DNA from: Ancrocorticia sp047501485
Lineage (GTDB): Bacteria; Actinomycetota; Actinomycetes; Actinomycetales; Actinomycetaceae
Reading direction: 5' to 3'
DNA length: 64,000 nucleotides
Assembly (NCBI GenBank): GCA_047501485.1
Contig: JAZDRN010000002.1
Location: forward strand, 124,001 to 188,000
In this document: positions 34,903 to 43,169 of the stretch, in pieces
How the letters are laid out: each line of letters begins with the position of its first letter
Position numbering within the stretch: the first letter of the stretch is position 1
Position numbers and translations under genes: made by a program
Notes under the pieces: generated by a model
Told to the model about the DNA's origin: nothing
The model's database searches: none
Seen by the model: only the letters and a program-made list of their open reading frames with translations

Positions 34903-35128
34903 CGCGGCAATCGCGCGATCGAAATGGCCTTCGGCGGTCCGTGTCTCTGTCGTTCGTGGGCACGGGGCGGTGCGCTGTGCCTTAATCGGCACGGAAGTTG
35001 CTGTGGTGCCCATTTGGGAAAATGACGGCCCGAACGCAGGCCTGAACGTCGGCCCTATTGGCGCCGGTGGTGGCGCAGATCCGGCGAATCTCACCCGTTG
35101 TGACAATGCGGCGGCGCCGCCGCGACGC

Positions 35129-35134
35129 TAGGCT
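35129..35134 (+). promoter_or_regulatory. Candidate -10 element (TAGGCT) of the lysS transcript
   Basis: TAGGCT, then 7 nt (TGGGTCC), then the lysS GTG. No Shine-Dalgarno is visible. The remaining intergenic bases after panD (34903-35128) show no gene. Confidence 0.55.
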
Positions 35135-35141
35135 TGGGTCC

Positions 35142-36686
35142 GTGAGTGAGAACGTAAAGGCCGCACACCCGGCCACGCAGGCAGACGACACCCCCGAGCA
35201 GATCCAAGTGCGCCTGGAGAAGCGCCAGAAGCTGCTCGATCAGGGCGTTGAGGCGTACCCCGTCGAGCTGCCTATCACCACCACTATCTCCGAGATTCGC
35301 GAGAAGTTCGAGGGTATCGAAGCGGGTGCGGAACTGACCGATGAGCGCGTCGGCGTCGCCGGGCGCGTCATGCTCTCGCGCACCGGTGGCAAGATCTGCT
35401 TCGCGACCCTCCAGGACGGTGCGGGCACCCGCCTTCAGGTGATCTTCTCGCTCGCGAACGTGGGCGAGGAATCGCTCGCCAACTTCAAGAGCTTCGTGGA
35501 TCTGGGGGATCACCTCTTCGTCGAGGGATATATCGGAGCCTCGCGCCGTGGCGAACTCTCGGTGTTCGCCACCTCATGGCAGATCGCCTCGAAGGCCATC
35601 CGCCCGTTGCCCAAGGTCTACACGAACGCAGACGGCGAGGACGTCTCATTGTCGGAGGAGGCCCGCGTCCGGTTGCGCCACCTCGATCTGATCACCCGCC
35701 CGGCCGCGCGCGACATGGTGCGCCTGCGCGCGGGGGTCATGAAGTCGCTGCGCGCCAATTTCGATCGCCGCGACTACATCGAGCTCGAGACCCCGATGCT
35801 GCAGGTGATTCACGGTGGTGCTGCCGCGCGGCCCTTCACCACGCATATCAACGCCTACGATCAGGATCTCTTCCTGCGTATTGCCACGGAACTGCATCTC
35901 AAGCGCGCCGTGGTGGGAGGCGTCGAACGGGTCTTCGAGATCAACCGCAACTTCCGCAACGAGGGCGCAGATTCCACGCATTCACCCGAGTTCACCGCCC
36001 TGGAGGCCTATCAGGCCTACGGCACCTACGACACCATGGCTGAGCTGACCCAGAGCCTGGTGCAGCAGGCATGCCTGGATACCGTGGGAACCACGGTGGT
36101 GACGCTTGCCGACGGCACCGAGTACGACCTGGGCGGCCAGTGGGAGAACATCGATCTCTACACCGCGATTTCGCAGGCGGTGGGCGAAGAGGTCACCGTG
36201 GAGACCTCGCGTGAGAAGCTCGAGGCCATTGCCGACGCCCACGGTATCTCCGTGGCGCCTTTCTGGGTGGCAGGGAAGATCGCTGAGGAGATTTTCGAGG
36301 AGCTGGTGGGGTCCAAGCTTTGGGCTCCGACGTTCGTGCGTGATTTCCCGGAGGACACCTCGCCGCTCACGCGCCCGCACCGCAGCAAGCCCGGTTTGAC
36401 GGAGAAGTGGGATCTATACGTGCGCGGCATGGAGCTGGGTACGGCCTACTCCGAATTGGCCGATCCCGTCATCCAGCGCCAGCGCCTGGTGGCGCAGTCC
36501 CTTGAGGCCGCCAATGGCGATCCCGAGGCCATGCAGCTGGACGAGGAGTTCCTCGAGGCGATGGAACAGGGCTTCCCGCCCGCCGGTGGCATGGGTATGG
36601 GCATCGACCGTCTGCTCACCGCCATGACCGGTCTGGGCATCCGTGAAACGATTACGTTCCCGTTCATCAAGCCGCAGGGCAAGTGA
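35142..36686 (+). CDS. lysS: Lysyl-tRNA synthetase (class II)
   Basis: 514 aa from GTG 35142; in-frame codons upstream are ignored because the leaderless-type promoter sits 7 nt before this GTG. An N-terminal OB-fold anticodon domain (VAGRVMLSRTGGKICFATLQD) is followed by the class II core: motif 2 FEINRNFRNEGADSTHSPEFT, and motif 3 ending GMGMGIDRLLTAMTG. Ends IKPQGK, as in many homologues. The codons for these last residues and the stop are repeated twice more downstream (see the repeat). Confidence 0.97.
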   Translation: MSENVKAAHPATQADDTPEQIQVRLEKRQKLLDQGVEAYPVELPITTTISEIREKFEGIEAGAELTDERVGVAGRVMLSRTGGKICFATLQDGAGTRLQVIFSLANVGEESLANFKSFVDLGDHLFVEGYIGASRRGELSVFATSWQIASKAIRPLPKVYTNADGEDVSLSEEARVRLRHLDLITRPAARDMVRLRAGVMKSLRANFDRRDYIELETPMLQVIHGGAAARPFTTHINAYDQDLFLRIATELHLKRAVVGGVERVFEINRNFRNEGADSTHSPEFTALEAYQAYGTYDTMAELTQSLVQQACLDTVGTTVVTLADGTEYDLGGQWENIDLYTAISQAVGEEVTVETSREKLEAIADAHGISVAPFWVAGKIAEEIFEELVGSKLWAPTFVRDFPEDTSPLTRPHRSKPGLTEKWDLYVRGMELGTAYSELADPVIQRQRLVAQSLEAANGDPEAMQLDEEFLEAMEQGFPPAGGMGMGIDRLLTAMTGLGIRETITFPFIKPQGK

Positions 36687-36725
36687 TCAAGCCGCAGGGC
36701 AAGTGATCAAGCCGCAGGGCACGTG
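36666..36725 (+). repeat. Three tandem 20-bp copies spanning the lysS stop codon
   Basis: ATCAAGCCGCAGGGCAAGTG occurs at 36666-36685 and 36686-36705, and with one mismatch at 36706-36725. The first copy encodes IKPQGK and runs into the stop. Because the unit is 20 bp, the frames do not stay in phase. Confidence 0.95.
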
Positions 36726-36782
36726 AGGCCTGGCGGCGATCGAACAGGACGCTAGTAGCGAGTGATGGCACGGGAGGACGGG

Positions 36783-37502
36783 ATGGGTTCAACAATCGGT
36801 GTCACGGACAGCGAGGGCAACCTCGTTCGCCCGCCTCTGCCCGAACCTCTTGGCATCGGTGACAATGCCGGACGTGTTCTGGCCGTTTGCGTTGTCACTC
36901 AGATACGGCAGGATCCGGGAAATGTGGGGGTCACGGCCATCGACAAACGCTCGGTCTCCGGTCCATGCAAAGTGGGAAGGCTGGGCCTCTATGGCGATCT
37001 ACAGGCCAATAGAGCCAAGCATGGGGGAGTGAATCGCGCTGTCTACGCCATCTCCGAGAGGGAGGTTCAGGCTTGGAGCGAGATCCTGGACAAGGAGATC
37101 CCGTACGGGCAGTTCGGTGAGAATCTGCGAGTCGATGGGCCTTTGGACGATCTGGAGATCGGTGCCCGCGTTCGCATAGGCGACGTCGAACTTGAGGCGA
37201 AGGGCCCGCGCAATCCCTGTGCGACTCTCGCGCGGTGGACGCAGCGCCCCACGATGATCAAGGATTTCACCTTCCGAGGCCGTGGGGGAGTGTGCTTCGC
37301 GGTCACCAAGATCGGCAAGGTGGAGGCGGGCCAAGATCTCGAGGTCAGCTACACCCCGGGCCACGGGGTGAGCGTTGCGCGCTGGTTCACGCATCAGTAT
37401 CCCGCTGACGCCCGCACCCTCCTCGCCGCCCAGGATGCCGGGGCCATCGAGATCGCCGACAACGTCATGAAGTATGTACGGGCGGCGGCAACCCGCGGGT
37501 AG
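36783..37502 (+). CDS. MOSC-domain protein (YiiM-like)
   Basis: 240 aa from ATG 36783 (GGGAGG 5 nt before; GTG 36762 and ATG 36765 are in-frame alternatives). The MOSC domain, related to the molybdenum-cofactor sulfurase C-terminus, shows KHGGVNRAVYAISE, YGQFGENLRVDG, and the conserved Cys in GPRNPCATLARW. YiiM-type proteins reduce N-hydroxylated compounds with Mo cofactor, but the substrate here is unknown. The last codons and stop (acccgcgggtag) are repeated 21 bp further on. Confidence 0.9.
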   Translation: MGSTIGVTDSEGNLVRPPLPEPLGIGDNAGRVLAVCVVTQIRQDPGNVGVTAIDKRSVSGPCKVGRLGLYGDLQANRAKHGGVNRAVYAISEREVQAWSEILDKEIPYGQFGENLRVDGPLDDLEIGARVRIGDVELEAKGPRNPCATLARWTQRPTMIKDFTFRGRGGVCFAVTKIGKVEAGQDLEVSYTPGHGVSVARWFTHQYPADARTLLAAQDAGAIEIADNVMKYVRAAATRG

Positions 37503-37537
37503 GACCGCGCAGAACAATTCGCCGACCCGCGGGTAGG
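37491..37537 (+). repeat. 13-bp direct repeat covering the MOSC-gene stop codon
   Basis: ACCCGCGGGTAGG occurs at 37491-37503, including the stop codon at 37500-37502, and again at 37525-37537. Confidence 0.85.
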
Positions 37538-37563
37538 GCGGCGCGGATCGATTGCACAGCGGG

Positions 37564-37598
37564 CCGGGGCTCCCATCGCGATAGCGTGGAAGCCCCGG
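37564..37598 (+). terminator. Hairpin between the MOSC gene and the transketolase genes
   Basis: CCGGGGCT (37564-37571) pairs with AGCCCCGG (37591-37598), loop 19 nt. A likely terminator for the rightward MOSC gene. Confidence 0.55.
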
Positions 37599-37667
37599 TT
37601 TCCATCTGGGTCCCGGCTGGGCGGATTCTCTCCGTGGCCCGTCTCAGAGAGGGAGCCCTTTCAGAAC

Positions 37668-38612
37668 CTAGGAAATGGCCGCAAGCGAGTGCACCTTCTC
37701 ATAGATTCCGTCCGTGTCCAGATGATTGCGGACCAGCAGATCCTCGTATGTGCTCGAGGGTTGGTTCGATTGTGCGACGGAGAGACTGTCCCAGGTGGCC
37801 ACCCCGTCGCGGGCGAGCAGTGCGGCCACGCGCGTCCCCAGCCCTCCGAAGGCGTAGTGCTCTTCGATGGTCAGGACCTTGCCGGTTCTGGCGGCAGATT
37901 CCAGAACGATCTCCTCGTCCAGCGGGGTAACCGTCGGTAGGCAGATGAGGTCGACGACGACGCCCTCGCCCGCCAGCTTCTCAATGGCCTCACGGACGTT
38001 CAATGCCGTGTAACCTGTTGTGACGACGGTTAGAGCATCGCCTCGGGTGACGTAGTAGCCCCTGCCGATAATGAATTCACGCTTTTCTTGATAGTCCGGG
38101 ATCTTGGCCGCGCCGATTCGCATGTAGACGGGACCCGCGTGTTCGAGCATGGCGGCGCAGGCGGCACGGAGCTCACCGGCGTCAGAAGGCGCCAGAATCG
38201 TGACACCGGGTATGGATCCTGTCAGTGCGTAGTCTTCCAGCGAATGATGGGTGGAGCCCAGCTCCGAATACGTGAACCCTCCGTTGCGTCCCACGACTTT
38301 GACGTTCTGTCTCATATAACCGACGTCGTTGCGGAAGAATTCGAAGTTGCGGCTGGTGACGAAGGGGGCGATGGCGCAGAAGACGGGAATGAGACCCGTG
38401 GTCGCCAGGCCGGCTGAGATTCCAGTCGCGGCTTGTTCGGCGATTCCGACCTCGAAGTAGCGGTCTGGAGATTCCGCCGCGAAACCACCGAAGCCTGAAC
38501 TCTTGCCGGAGTCGGCTGAGACAACCACCACCTCGGGGTGGTTCTGGGCCAAGGCCGCGATGGTTTGCCCGAAGGTCTGTCGCGGGTCAACGTATTCGTA
38601 GTTCTTCGTCAT
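37668..38612 (-). CDS. Transketolase, C-terminal subunit (split enzyme)
   Basis: 314 aa carrying the pyrimidine-binding and C-terminal domains of a split transketolase: DSGKSSGFGGFAAESPDRYFEVGIAEQ contains the Glu that activates thiamine diphosphate, and GSTHHSLEDYALTGSIPG and VLTIEEHYAFGGLG follow. Start ATG 38612 overlaps the last base of the N-terminal-subunit stop, so the two halves are made together. Split transketolases often belong to special sugar pathways rather than the main pentose phosphate route. The operon faces deoC across a region with two GntR-type operator candidates. Confidence 0.94.
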   Translation of the reverse strand: MTKNYEYVDPRQTFGQTIAALAQNHPEVVVVSADSGKSSGFGGFAAESPDRYFEVGIAEQAATGISAGLATTGLIPVFCAIAPFVTSRNFEFFRNDVGYMRQNVKVVGRNGGFTYSELGSTHHSLEDYALTGSIPGVTILAPSDAGELRAACAAMLEHAGPVYMRIGAAKIPDYQEKREFIIGRGYYVTRGDALTVVTTGYTALNVREAIEKLAGEGVVVDLICLPTVTPLDEEIVLESAARTGKVLTIEEHYAFGGLGTRVAALLARDGVATWDSLSVAQSNQPSSTYEDLLVRNHLDTDGIYEKVHSLAAIS

Positions 38613-39514
38613 CAGTGTGCCTCTGGGTTAAAACTGTCGAGTTCTTCGTTGATCTCGTGAAGTCGATGGCGCAGCTCGCGGCGGGCCTTGTCTATCTCTT
38701 CGGCTCCGGGCTTCCAGTAATGCGAGGGAACCTGTCCTTCGATGTCTGGGATTCCCTTTGCTTTCGTCGTATGGAGGACGACGACGGAGGGGCCGTTCTC
38801 TGCATCGGTGGCTAGGAGTAGGCGATGAAGTTCGCGGTGGTCGTGGCCGTCGGCGTGGTGGACGTTCCAGCCGAAAGCCTCGAACTTGTCCGCGATCGGT
38901 TCCATCGACATGACGTCGCAGGTCTGCCCGCTGATCTGGAGACCATTGACGTCCACCAGTGCCGTCAGCTTGGTCAGGTTGTAATGTGCGGCGATGGCTG
39001 CGCCCTCCCAATTCGACCCCTCGGGCAGCTCGCCGTCACCGAGGAGGACGAATACTTGTGCGTCTGATCCGCTGGAGCGCAGGCCCAGCGACATCCCTAC
39101 GGAGAGCGGCAGGCCATGTCCGAGAGCTCCGGTGTTTCCCTCGATTCCAGGAAGCTTGTGCATGTCCGGGTGTCCGCCCAACCGGGTGCCCGGCCGGCCG
39201 TACTCGTCGAGCACTTCAGAAGGGAAGAAACCCGCTTCGGCGAGAATCGCATATTGGGCGAGAGCTTTGTGCCCGGCGGAGAGTAGGAAACGATCGCGCT
39301 GCGGATCCTTGGGATTCGCCGGATCAATATTCAGGACGTTCGTGTAGAGGACGGCAAGAGCATCGATGCACGAGAGAGCACCGCCCACATGGCCGGCCGG
39401 GGTCGCTGACATCATTCGCAGTACATTGAGCCGCGCACGAGTGGCTGCCCGCTGCGAGGCGAGGGTGGCTCGCTGATCGAAGGCAACGAGGGAGGGATTC
39501 CGGTTGTCTGCCAT
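38612..39514 (-). CDS. Transketolase, N-terminal subunit (split enzyme)
   Basis: 300 aa from ATG 39514; the upstream in-frame extension crosses the operator and is not coding. The thiamine-diphosphate-binding domain shows SATPAGHVGGALSCID, GTRLGGHPDMHKLPG, GALGHGLPLSVGMSLG and the GDGELPEGSNWEGA motif with the metal-binding Asp and the DVNGLQISG segment. Length is right for an N-terminal half only. Acts with the C-terminal subunit as a ThDP-dependent ketol transferase. A GGAGCT site precedes the ATG. Confidence 0.94.
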   Translation of the reverse strand: MADNRNPSLVAFDQRATLASQRAATRARLNVLRMMSATPAGHVGGALSCIDALAVLYTNVLNIDPANPKDPQRDRFLLSAGHKALAQYAILAEAGFFPSEVLDEYGRPGTRLGGHPDMHKLPGIEGNTGALGHGLPLSVGMSLGLRSSGSDAQVFVLLGDGELPEGSNWEGAAIAAHYNLTKLTALVDVNGLQISGQTCDVMSMEPIADKFEAFGWNVHHADGHDHRELHRLLLATDAENGPSVVVLHTTKAKGIPDIEGQVPSHYWKPGAEEIDKARRELRHRLHEINEELDSFNPEAH

Positions 39515-39661
39515 TAGGAAGCTCCTGTGCCGTAGCGAGAGGTGGGTTGTCCATATCCTGCGAGGAAGTGGGTCATGTACTGCACCGTTTCTGTGACGTG
39601 TGAGGTGGATATGTGCTCTCTGCTTCGCCAGCGAAGCGTGAGTGCTGCAACGTCTTAATTG

Positions 39662-39679
39662 AACCATACCGGTATAGTC
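39662..39679. promoter_or_regulatory. GntR operator candidate upstream of the transketolase genes
   Basis: AACCATACCGGTATAGTC: right half identical to the perfect palindrome at 46275-46292, left half 6/9, core ATACCGGTAT fully palindromic. It lies in the AT-rich 401-bp stretch (39515-39915) between divergent tkt and deoC operons, which holds no gene. Confidence 0.7.
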
Positions 39680-39816
39680 CACGCAATATATATACGGTGA
39701 ATCACTTCCCTGTTGTACGCGGGTGGTGTGGAAAGATTTACCGACTGCTCTTTGTTTTTATTGATAGCAAGCCATTATTCGACGCAAGATGGCACTTCCC
39801 TTTTCTTTCTCTTATG

Positions 39817-39834
39817 CCCTAGACTGGTATAGTC
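39817..39834. promoter_or_regulatory. Second GntR operator candidate, upstream of deoC
   Basis: CCCTAGACTGGTATAGTC: right half GGTATAGTC is identical to the other sites, left half matches at 5 of 9. About 90 bp before the deoC start. Confidence 0.55.
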
Positions 39835-39921
39835 TTATATGGCCATCAAGACAGCAGGAGGCCTGACTCACTTGGGTCTCATCAACTTCCAGTTCTCAAT
39901 GACGAAACAAGGAGTATGGAT

Positions 39922-40620
39922 ATGGCGATGACCGTTGCGGAATACGCCAAACATTTAGACATGGCTCTGCATTTGCAGAGCTCGACGGAGGAAGAGATCC
40001 GTTGCCACGCCCGGCGTGCGCGCGAAGCGAATGTCGCAGCCTGCTACACCAACTCGTTCTGGACACCCGTTGTCGCGGAAGAGCTCGCGGGCAGCGATGT
40101 ACATGTCGGCACGGCGATCTCCTTTCCCTACGGGGCGACCTCCACCAAGATGAAGTTCGCTGAGATCGAGGAAGGCCTGGAGTTGGGCGCCACCGCCGTC
40201 GACATGGTCGTCAATATCGGCAAAGTGCGCGATGCCCAATGGGACTTCGTAAGCAGAGAGATCGAGGGACTCAAGAAGCTGACCGAGGGCAAAGCCCTCT
40301 CCAAGCTGATCTTCGAGGTCTGCTTCCTCAAAGATGAAGAGATCGCCCGTCTCACGCGCATGTGCTGCGATGCGGGAATCGACTATGTGAAGACCGCGAC
40401 GGGCTCGGAGGGCTTCCCGACCTCGCAGCAGGTTCGGGTCATGCGTGAGAACATCACGAATCCGCACACTCTGCTCAAGGTGTCCGGTGTACCCCGCACC
40501 TTCACCTTGGAGCTCACACTCGTGGCTTTCGAGAGGCTGGGAGTCTCTCTCATCGGTACTCGTTCTGCGGCTGATCTTGTGGATCAGTATGCCGCGTATC
40601 TTGCTGAGAAGGGTGAATAG
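39922..40620 (+). CDS. deoC: DeoC-family aldolase (deoxyribose-phosphate aldolase-like)
   Basis: 232 aa TIM-barrel class I aldolase. Start ATG 39922 has AAGGAG 7 nt upstream; ATG 39916 is too close to it. VDMVVNIGKVRD, KLIFEVCFLKDEEI and the Schiff-base Lys in DYVKTATGSEG are the family signatures. The family enzyme splits 2-deoxyribose-5-phosphate into acetaldehyde and glyceraldehyde-3-phosphate, but in this sugar-phosphate cluster a different aldol substrate is possible. No other deoxynucleoside genes are nearby. The FGGY kinase starts 2 bp after its stop. Confidence 0.88.
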   Translation: MAMTVAEYAKHLDMALHLQSSTEEEIRCHARRAREANVAACYTNSFWTPVVAEELAGSDVHVGTAISFPYGATSTKMKFAEIEEGLELGATAVDMVVNIGKVRDAQWDFVSREIEGLKKLTEGKALSKLIFEVCFLKDEEIARLTRMCCDAGIDYVKTATGSEGFPTSQQVRVMRENITNPHTLLKVSGVPRTFTLELTLVAFERLGVSLIGTRSAADLVDQYAAYLAEKGE

Positions 40621-40622
40621 TC

Positions 40623-42134
40623 GTGGCGAAGAAATATCTGGTGGGTATCGATGCGGGGACCACGGGCTGCAAGTCAGTCGTCTTCGACTTGAACGGCAAC
40701 GTCCTCGGCCAGGACTACAGGGAGTATCCGTGCCATTACCCGAGGCCAGGATGGGTTGAGCAGCGGTATGAGGAGATCATCCCGCCCTTGATCGACTCCT
40801 GCCTGGCCGCGGTGCTGGATTCGGGTGTGAACTCCGAAGAGATCGAGGCCGTGGCCTTCTCCACTCAAGCGCCCCTCCTGGCTGCTGTTGGAGCGAATAA
40901 TGAACTGTTGACCAGTTTCATCTCTTGGCAGGATCTACGAGGAGCTCCCTACATCGAGCAGATCCGTGAGTCCTTCGGGGCGGAAGCTGTCTACCGCGAG
41001 ACCGGTGATCCGATGGGCACCAACTCGGCGGCCCCGAAGTGGATGTGGCTGCGAGACAATAGGCCCGATATCTGGGAGAGAACGGAATGGTTCCTGTCTG
41101 AGCAGGAGTTCCTCCTCAAGGAGTGGGGTGCGCCAGAGTACTGGACGGACCTTTCCTCGGCCTCGCGAGAGGGCATGCTCAATGTCGAAACCAGGGAATG
41201 GTCGCAGCCCCTGCATGATCTAGTGGGTATTCCACTGTCGAAGCGCGCCAAGATCGCATACGAACCGGGGAAGGTCGTGGGAACGGTCGACCCTGATATC
41301 GCGAGGCGGGCAGGCCTTGCTCCGGACACCAAGCTGTGCGTCGGTGCCCACGATCAGAACTGCTGCACTTTCGGGGGCGGAGCGGTCCGGCCGGGCGATT
41401 GCGTCATGGTCATGGGGACCTTCGGTTCCTGTTTCGTGGTGATGGACGAACCGAAGCTGGATCCGCTTCGAACCTTGATCGTGAAACCGAACCACGGCAT
41501 GGAGAGCTGGACCATCGAGGCGTTCTCGAACACCTCGGCGTCCTCGTTGCGCTGGTATCGGGACACTTTCTGCCACCTCGAAGTGGCGGCGGGAAACGTC
41601 GTCGGCCATGATCCCTACAACCTGATCACCTGCGAGGCGGAGGGCTCTGAGATCGGCGCCCACGGGGTGACGTTCCTGCCCTTCCTCGGAGGGGCATCGG
41701 GAGCGAGGCAGAATCCCGATGCCCGCGCGAACTTCAACGGCATGTCCTTGGCGACCACCAAGAGGGACATTGCGCGCGCGGTGTTGGAGGGCATCTGCTT
41801 CGAGATGAAGGACATCGTGAAGTCCCAGCTGGCCGCCGGTATAGAGATCGAGACCGTGCGCCTTGTGGGCGGGGCAGCCAAATCGCCGTTCTGGTCACAG
41901 ATGCTGGCCGATATCCTCGGTCTTCCCATCGAGATATTGGCGACCCAGGAGGCGGGTTGCCTCGGTGCGGCAATGTATGCGGGCGTTGGAGCGGGACTCT
42001 TCGAGTCCTGCGATGTCGCTGCTAAGCGTGCCGTCAAGGTCGTACGCCGCTACGAACCCGACGCTGATACCGCAGATGCCTACGAAGAGGCGTTCGTTCG
42101 ATTCGTTGAGCTTTACGAAGGGGTTTATGCCTGA
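40623..42134 (+). CDS. FGGY-family carbohydrate kinase
   Basis: 503 aa from GTG 40623, directly after deoC. Two-domain ASKHA kinase: the first phosphate loop GIDAGTTGCKSVVFD at the N-terminus, AFSTQAPLL, and the C-terminal adenosine region RLVGGAAKSPFWSQMLADILG. It resembles xylulokinase-like members, but substrate (a pentulose, tetritol or branched ketose) cannot be assigned. Its product would feed the aldolases and transketolase of the cluster. A 12-bp hairpin at 42159-42205 ends the deoC-kinase unit. Confidence 0.9.
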   Translation: MAKKYLVGIDAGTTGCKSVVFDLNGNVLGQDYREYPCHYPRPGWVEQRYEEIIPPLIDSCLAAVLDSGVNSEEIEAVAFSTQAPLLAAVGANNELLTSFISWQDLRGAPYIEQIRESFGAEAVYRETGDPMGTNSAAPKWMWLRDNRPDIWERTEWFLSEQEFLLKEWGAPEYWTDLSSASREGMLNVETREWSQPLHDLVGIPLSKRAKIAYEPGKVVGTVDPDIARRAGLAPDTKLCVGAHDQNCCTFGGGAVRPGDCVMVMGTFGSCFVVMDEPKLDPLRTLIVKPNHGMESWTIEAFSNTSASSLRWYRDTFCHLEVAAGNVVGHDPYNLITCEAEGSEIGAHGVTFLPFLGGASGARQNPDARANFNGMSLATTKRDIARAVLEGICFEMKDIVKSQLAAGIEIETVRLVGGAAKSPFWSQMLADILGLPIEILATQEAGCLGAAMYAGVGAGLFESCDVAAKRAVKVVRRYEPDADTADAYEEAFVRFVELYEGVYA

Positions 42135-42158
42135 CGGTTAGGAGATGGCCGCATGAGA

Positions 42159-42205
42159 CGCCCCGATGGCTCCTGGCTCTGATTGAGTTGTGTGCCATCG
42201 GGGCG
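42159..42205 (+). terminator. Hairpin after the FGGY kinase gene
   Basis: CGCCCCGATGGC (42159-42170) pairs perfectly with GCCATCGGGGCG (42194-42205), 23-nt loop. The rest of 42135-42356 shows no gene; ACGACGTCGT near 42289 is a short palindrome. Confidence 0.65.
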
Positions 42206-42356
42206 AAGGCGCCGCTACCTGAGATGACCGCGAATCCACGGAGCAGAGCACGGACCGAATGGTGGAACCCCGACCCGATGCGCCGCCGACGACGTCGTAC
42301 GAGCGGCGAGCAACCGGTCCGAGCCGGCATGTATCGACAAGAAGGAAGGAGAGCCC

Positions 42357-43112
42357 ATGGAATTTCAAGGGAAGGTCTGTCTCGTCACTGGAGGGGCAGG
42401 AGGTATCGGCGAGGAGATCGCCAGGCAGTTCGCGGCCCAAGGCGCGGTGGCAGCGATTATCGATATCGACGCGGAAAAAGGACGAGAAGTCGCTGCTGAC
42501 ATCGGCGACGGGTCAGCGGGAGATGCGAGGTTCTATCGCTGCGATCTGCGTTCGGTCAGCGATATCCAAAGGACCGTGGCGGCGGTTTTGGACGATTTCG
42601 GCCGGGTCGACGTCGTCGCCAACGTCGCGGGGCTGGCGAACAGAACGGTCCACGAGAACATCACGGAGGACGAATGGGATCTGCTCAACGATGTCAACCT
42701 CAAGGCGCCCTTCTTCGTTGCTCAGGCCGCATACCGGGCTATGAAGGAACAGGGATCGGGACGCATCATCAACATCGCCTCCTATAGAGCGCATACGACC
42801 GACGGGCACCATCTGATCTATGCTGCGACCAAGGCTGGCATCCAGGCAATCACCCGCGATCTCGCCGTCGGAGGAGGCCCCTACGGCATCACGGCTAACA
42901 CCGTGAGTCCCGGTTACGTCATCACACCGATGACTGCGCACAATCTGGAGAATGACACCTGGTTGGATCGTGTGCGCGAGCGAATACCGCTTGGCAGGCT
43001 GCTGGAGACGAAAGAGGTGGCACATGCCGTCCTATTCCTTGCCTCCGACAAGGCGAGTGGAATCACCGGACAGAATCTGCTCGTTGATGGAGGGTGGACT
43101 GTCCACGAGTAG
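42357..43112 (+). CDS. Short-chain dehydrogenase/reductase (SDR)
   Basis: 251 aa classical SDR. Cofactor motif TGGAGGIGEEIA with Asp-Ile-Asp after the second strand points to NAD(H) preference. NVAG, the catalytic Ser in IINIASYRA, and the YAATKAG Tyr/Lys pair are present. GQNLLVDGGWTV is the usual end. ATG 42357 has AAGGAGA before it. In this cluster it most likely interconverts a polyol and a ketose, feeding the FGGY kinase; substrate unknown. It converges with the CbbY-like gene. Confidence 0.9.
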   Translation: MEFQGKVCLVTGGAGGIGEEIARQFAAQGAVAAIIDIDAEKGREVAADIGDGSAGDARFYRCDLRSVSDIQRTVAAVLDDFGRVDVVANVAGLANRTVHENITEDEWDLLNDVNLKAPFFVAQAAYRAMKEQGSGRIINIASYRAHTTDGHHLIYAATKAGIQAITRDLAVGGGPYGITANTVSPGYVITPMTAHNLENDTWLDRVRERIPLGRLLETKEVAHAVLFLASDKASGITGQNLLVDGGWTVHE

Positions 43113-43169
43113 ACTGCGGGCCCACCACGTAGGAGGTGGACCGGATGGCGATGACACGGGTGGCCTCGG

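Noticed and set aside
36666..36725. CRISPR-like or VNTR locus
   Set aside because: Only three contiguous 20-bp units without spacers; a tandem duplication of the lysS end.
39515..39682. N-terminal extension of the transketolase subunit to GTG 39682
   Set aside because: It would cover the operator at 39662-39679, and the 56 extra residues are unlike any transketolase.
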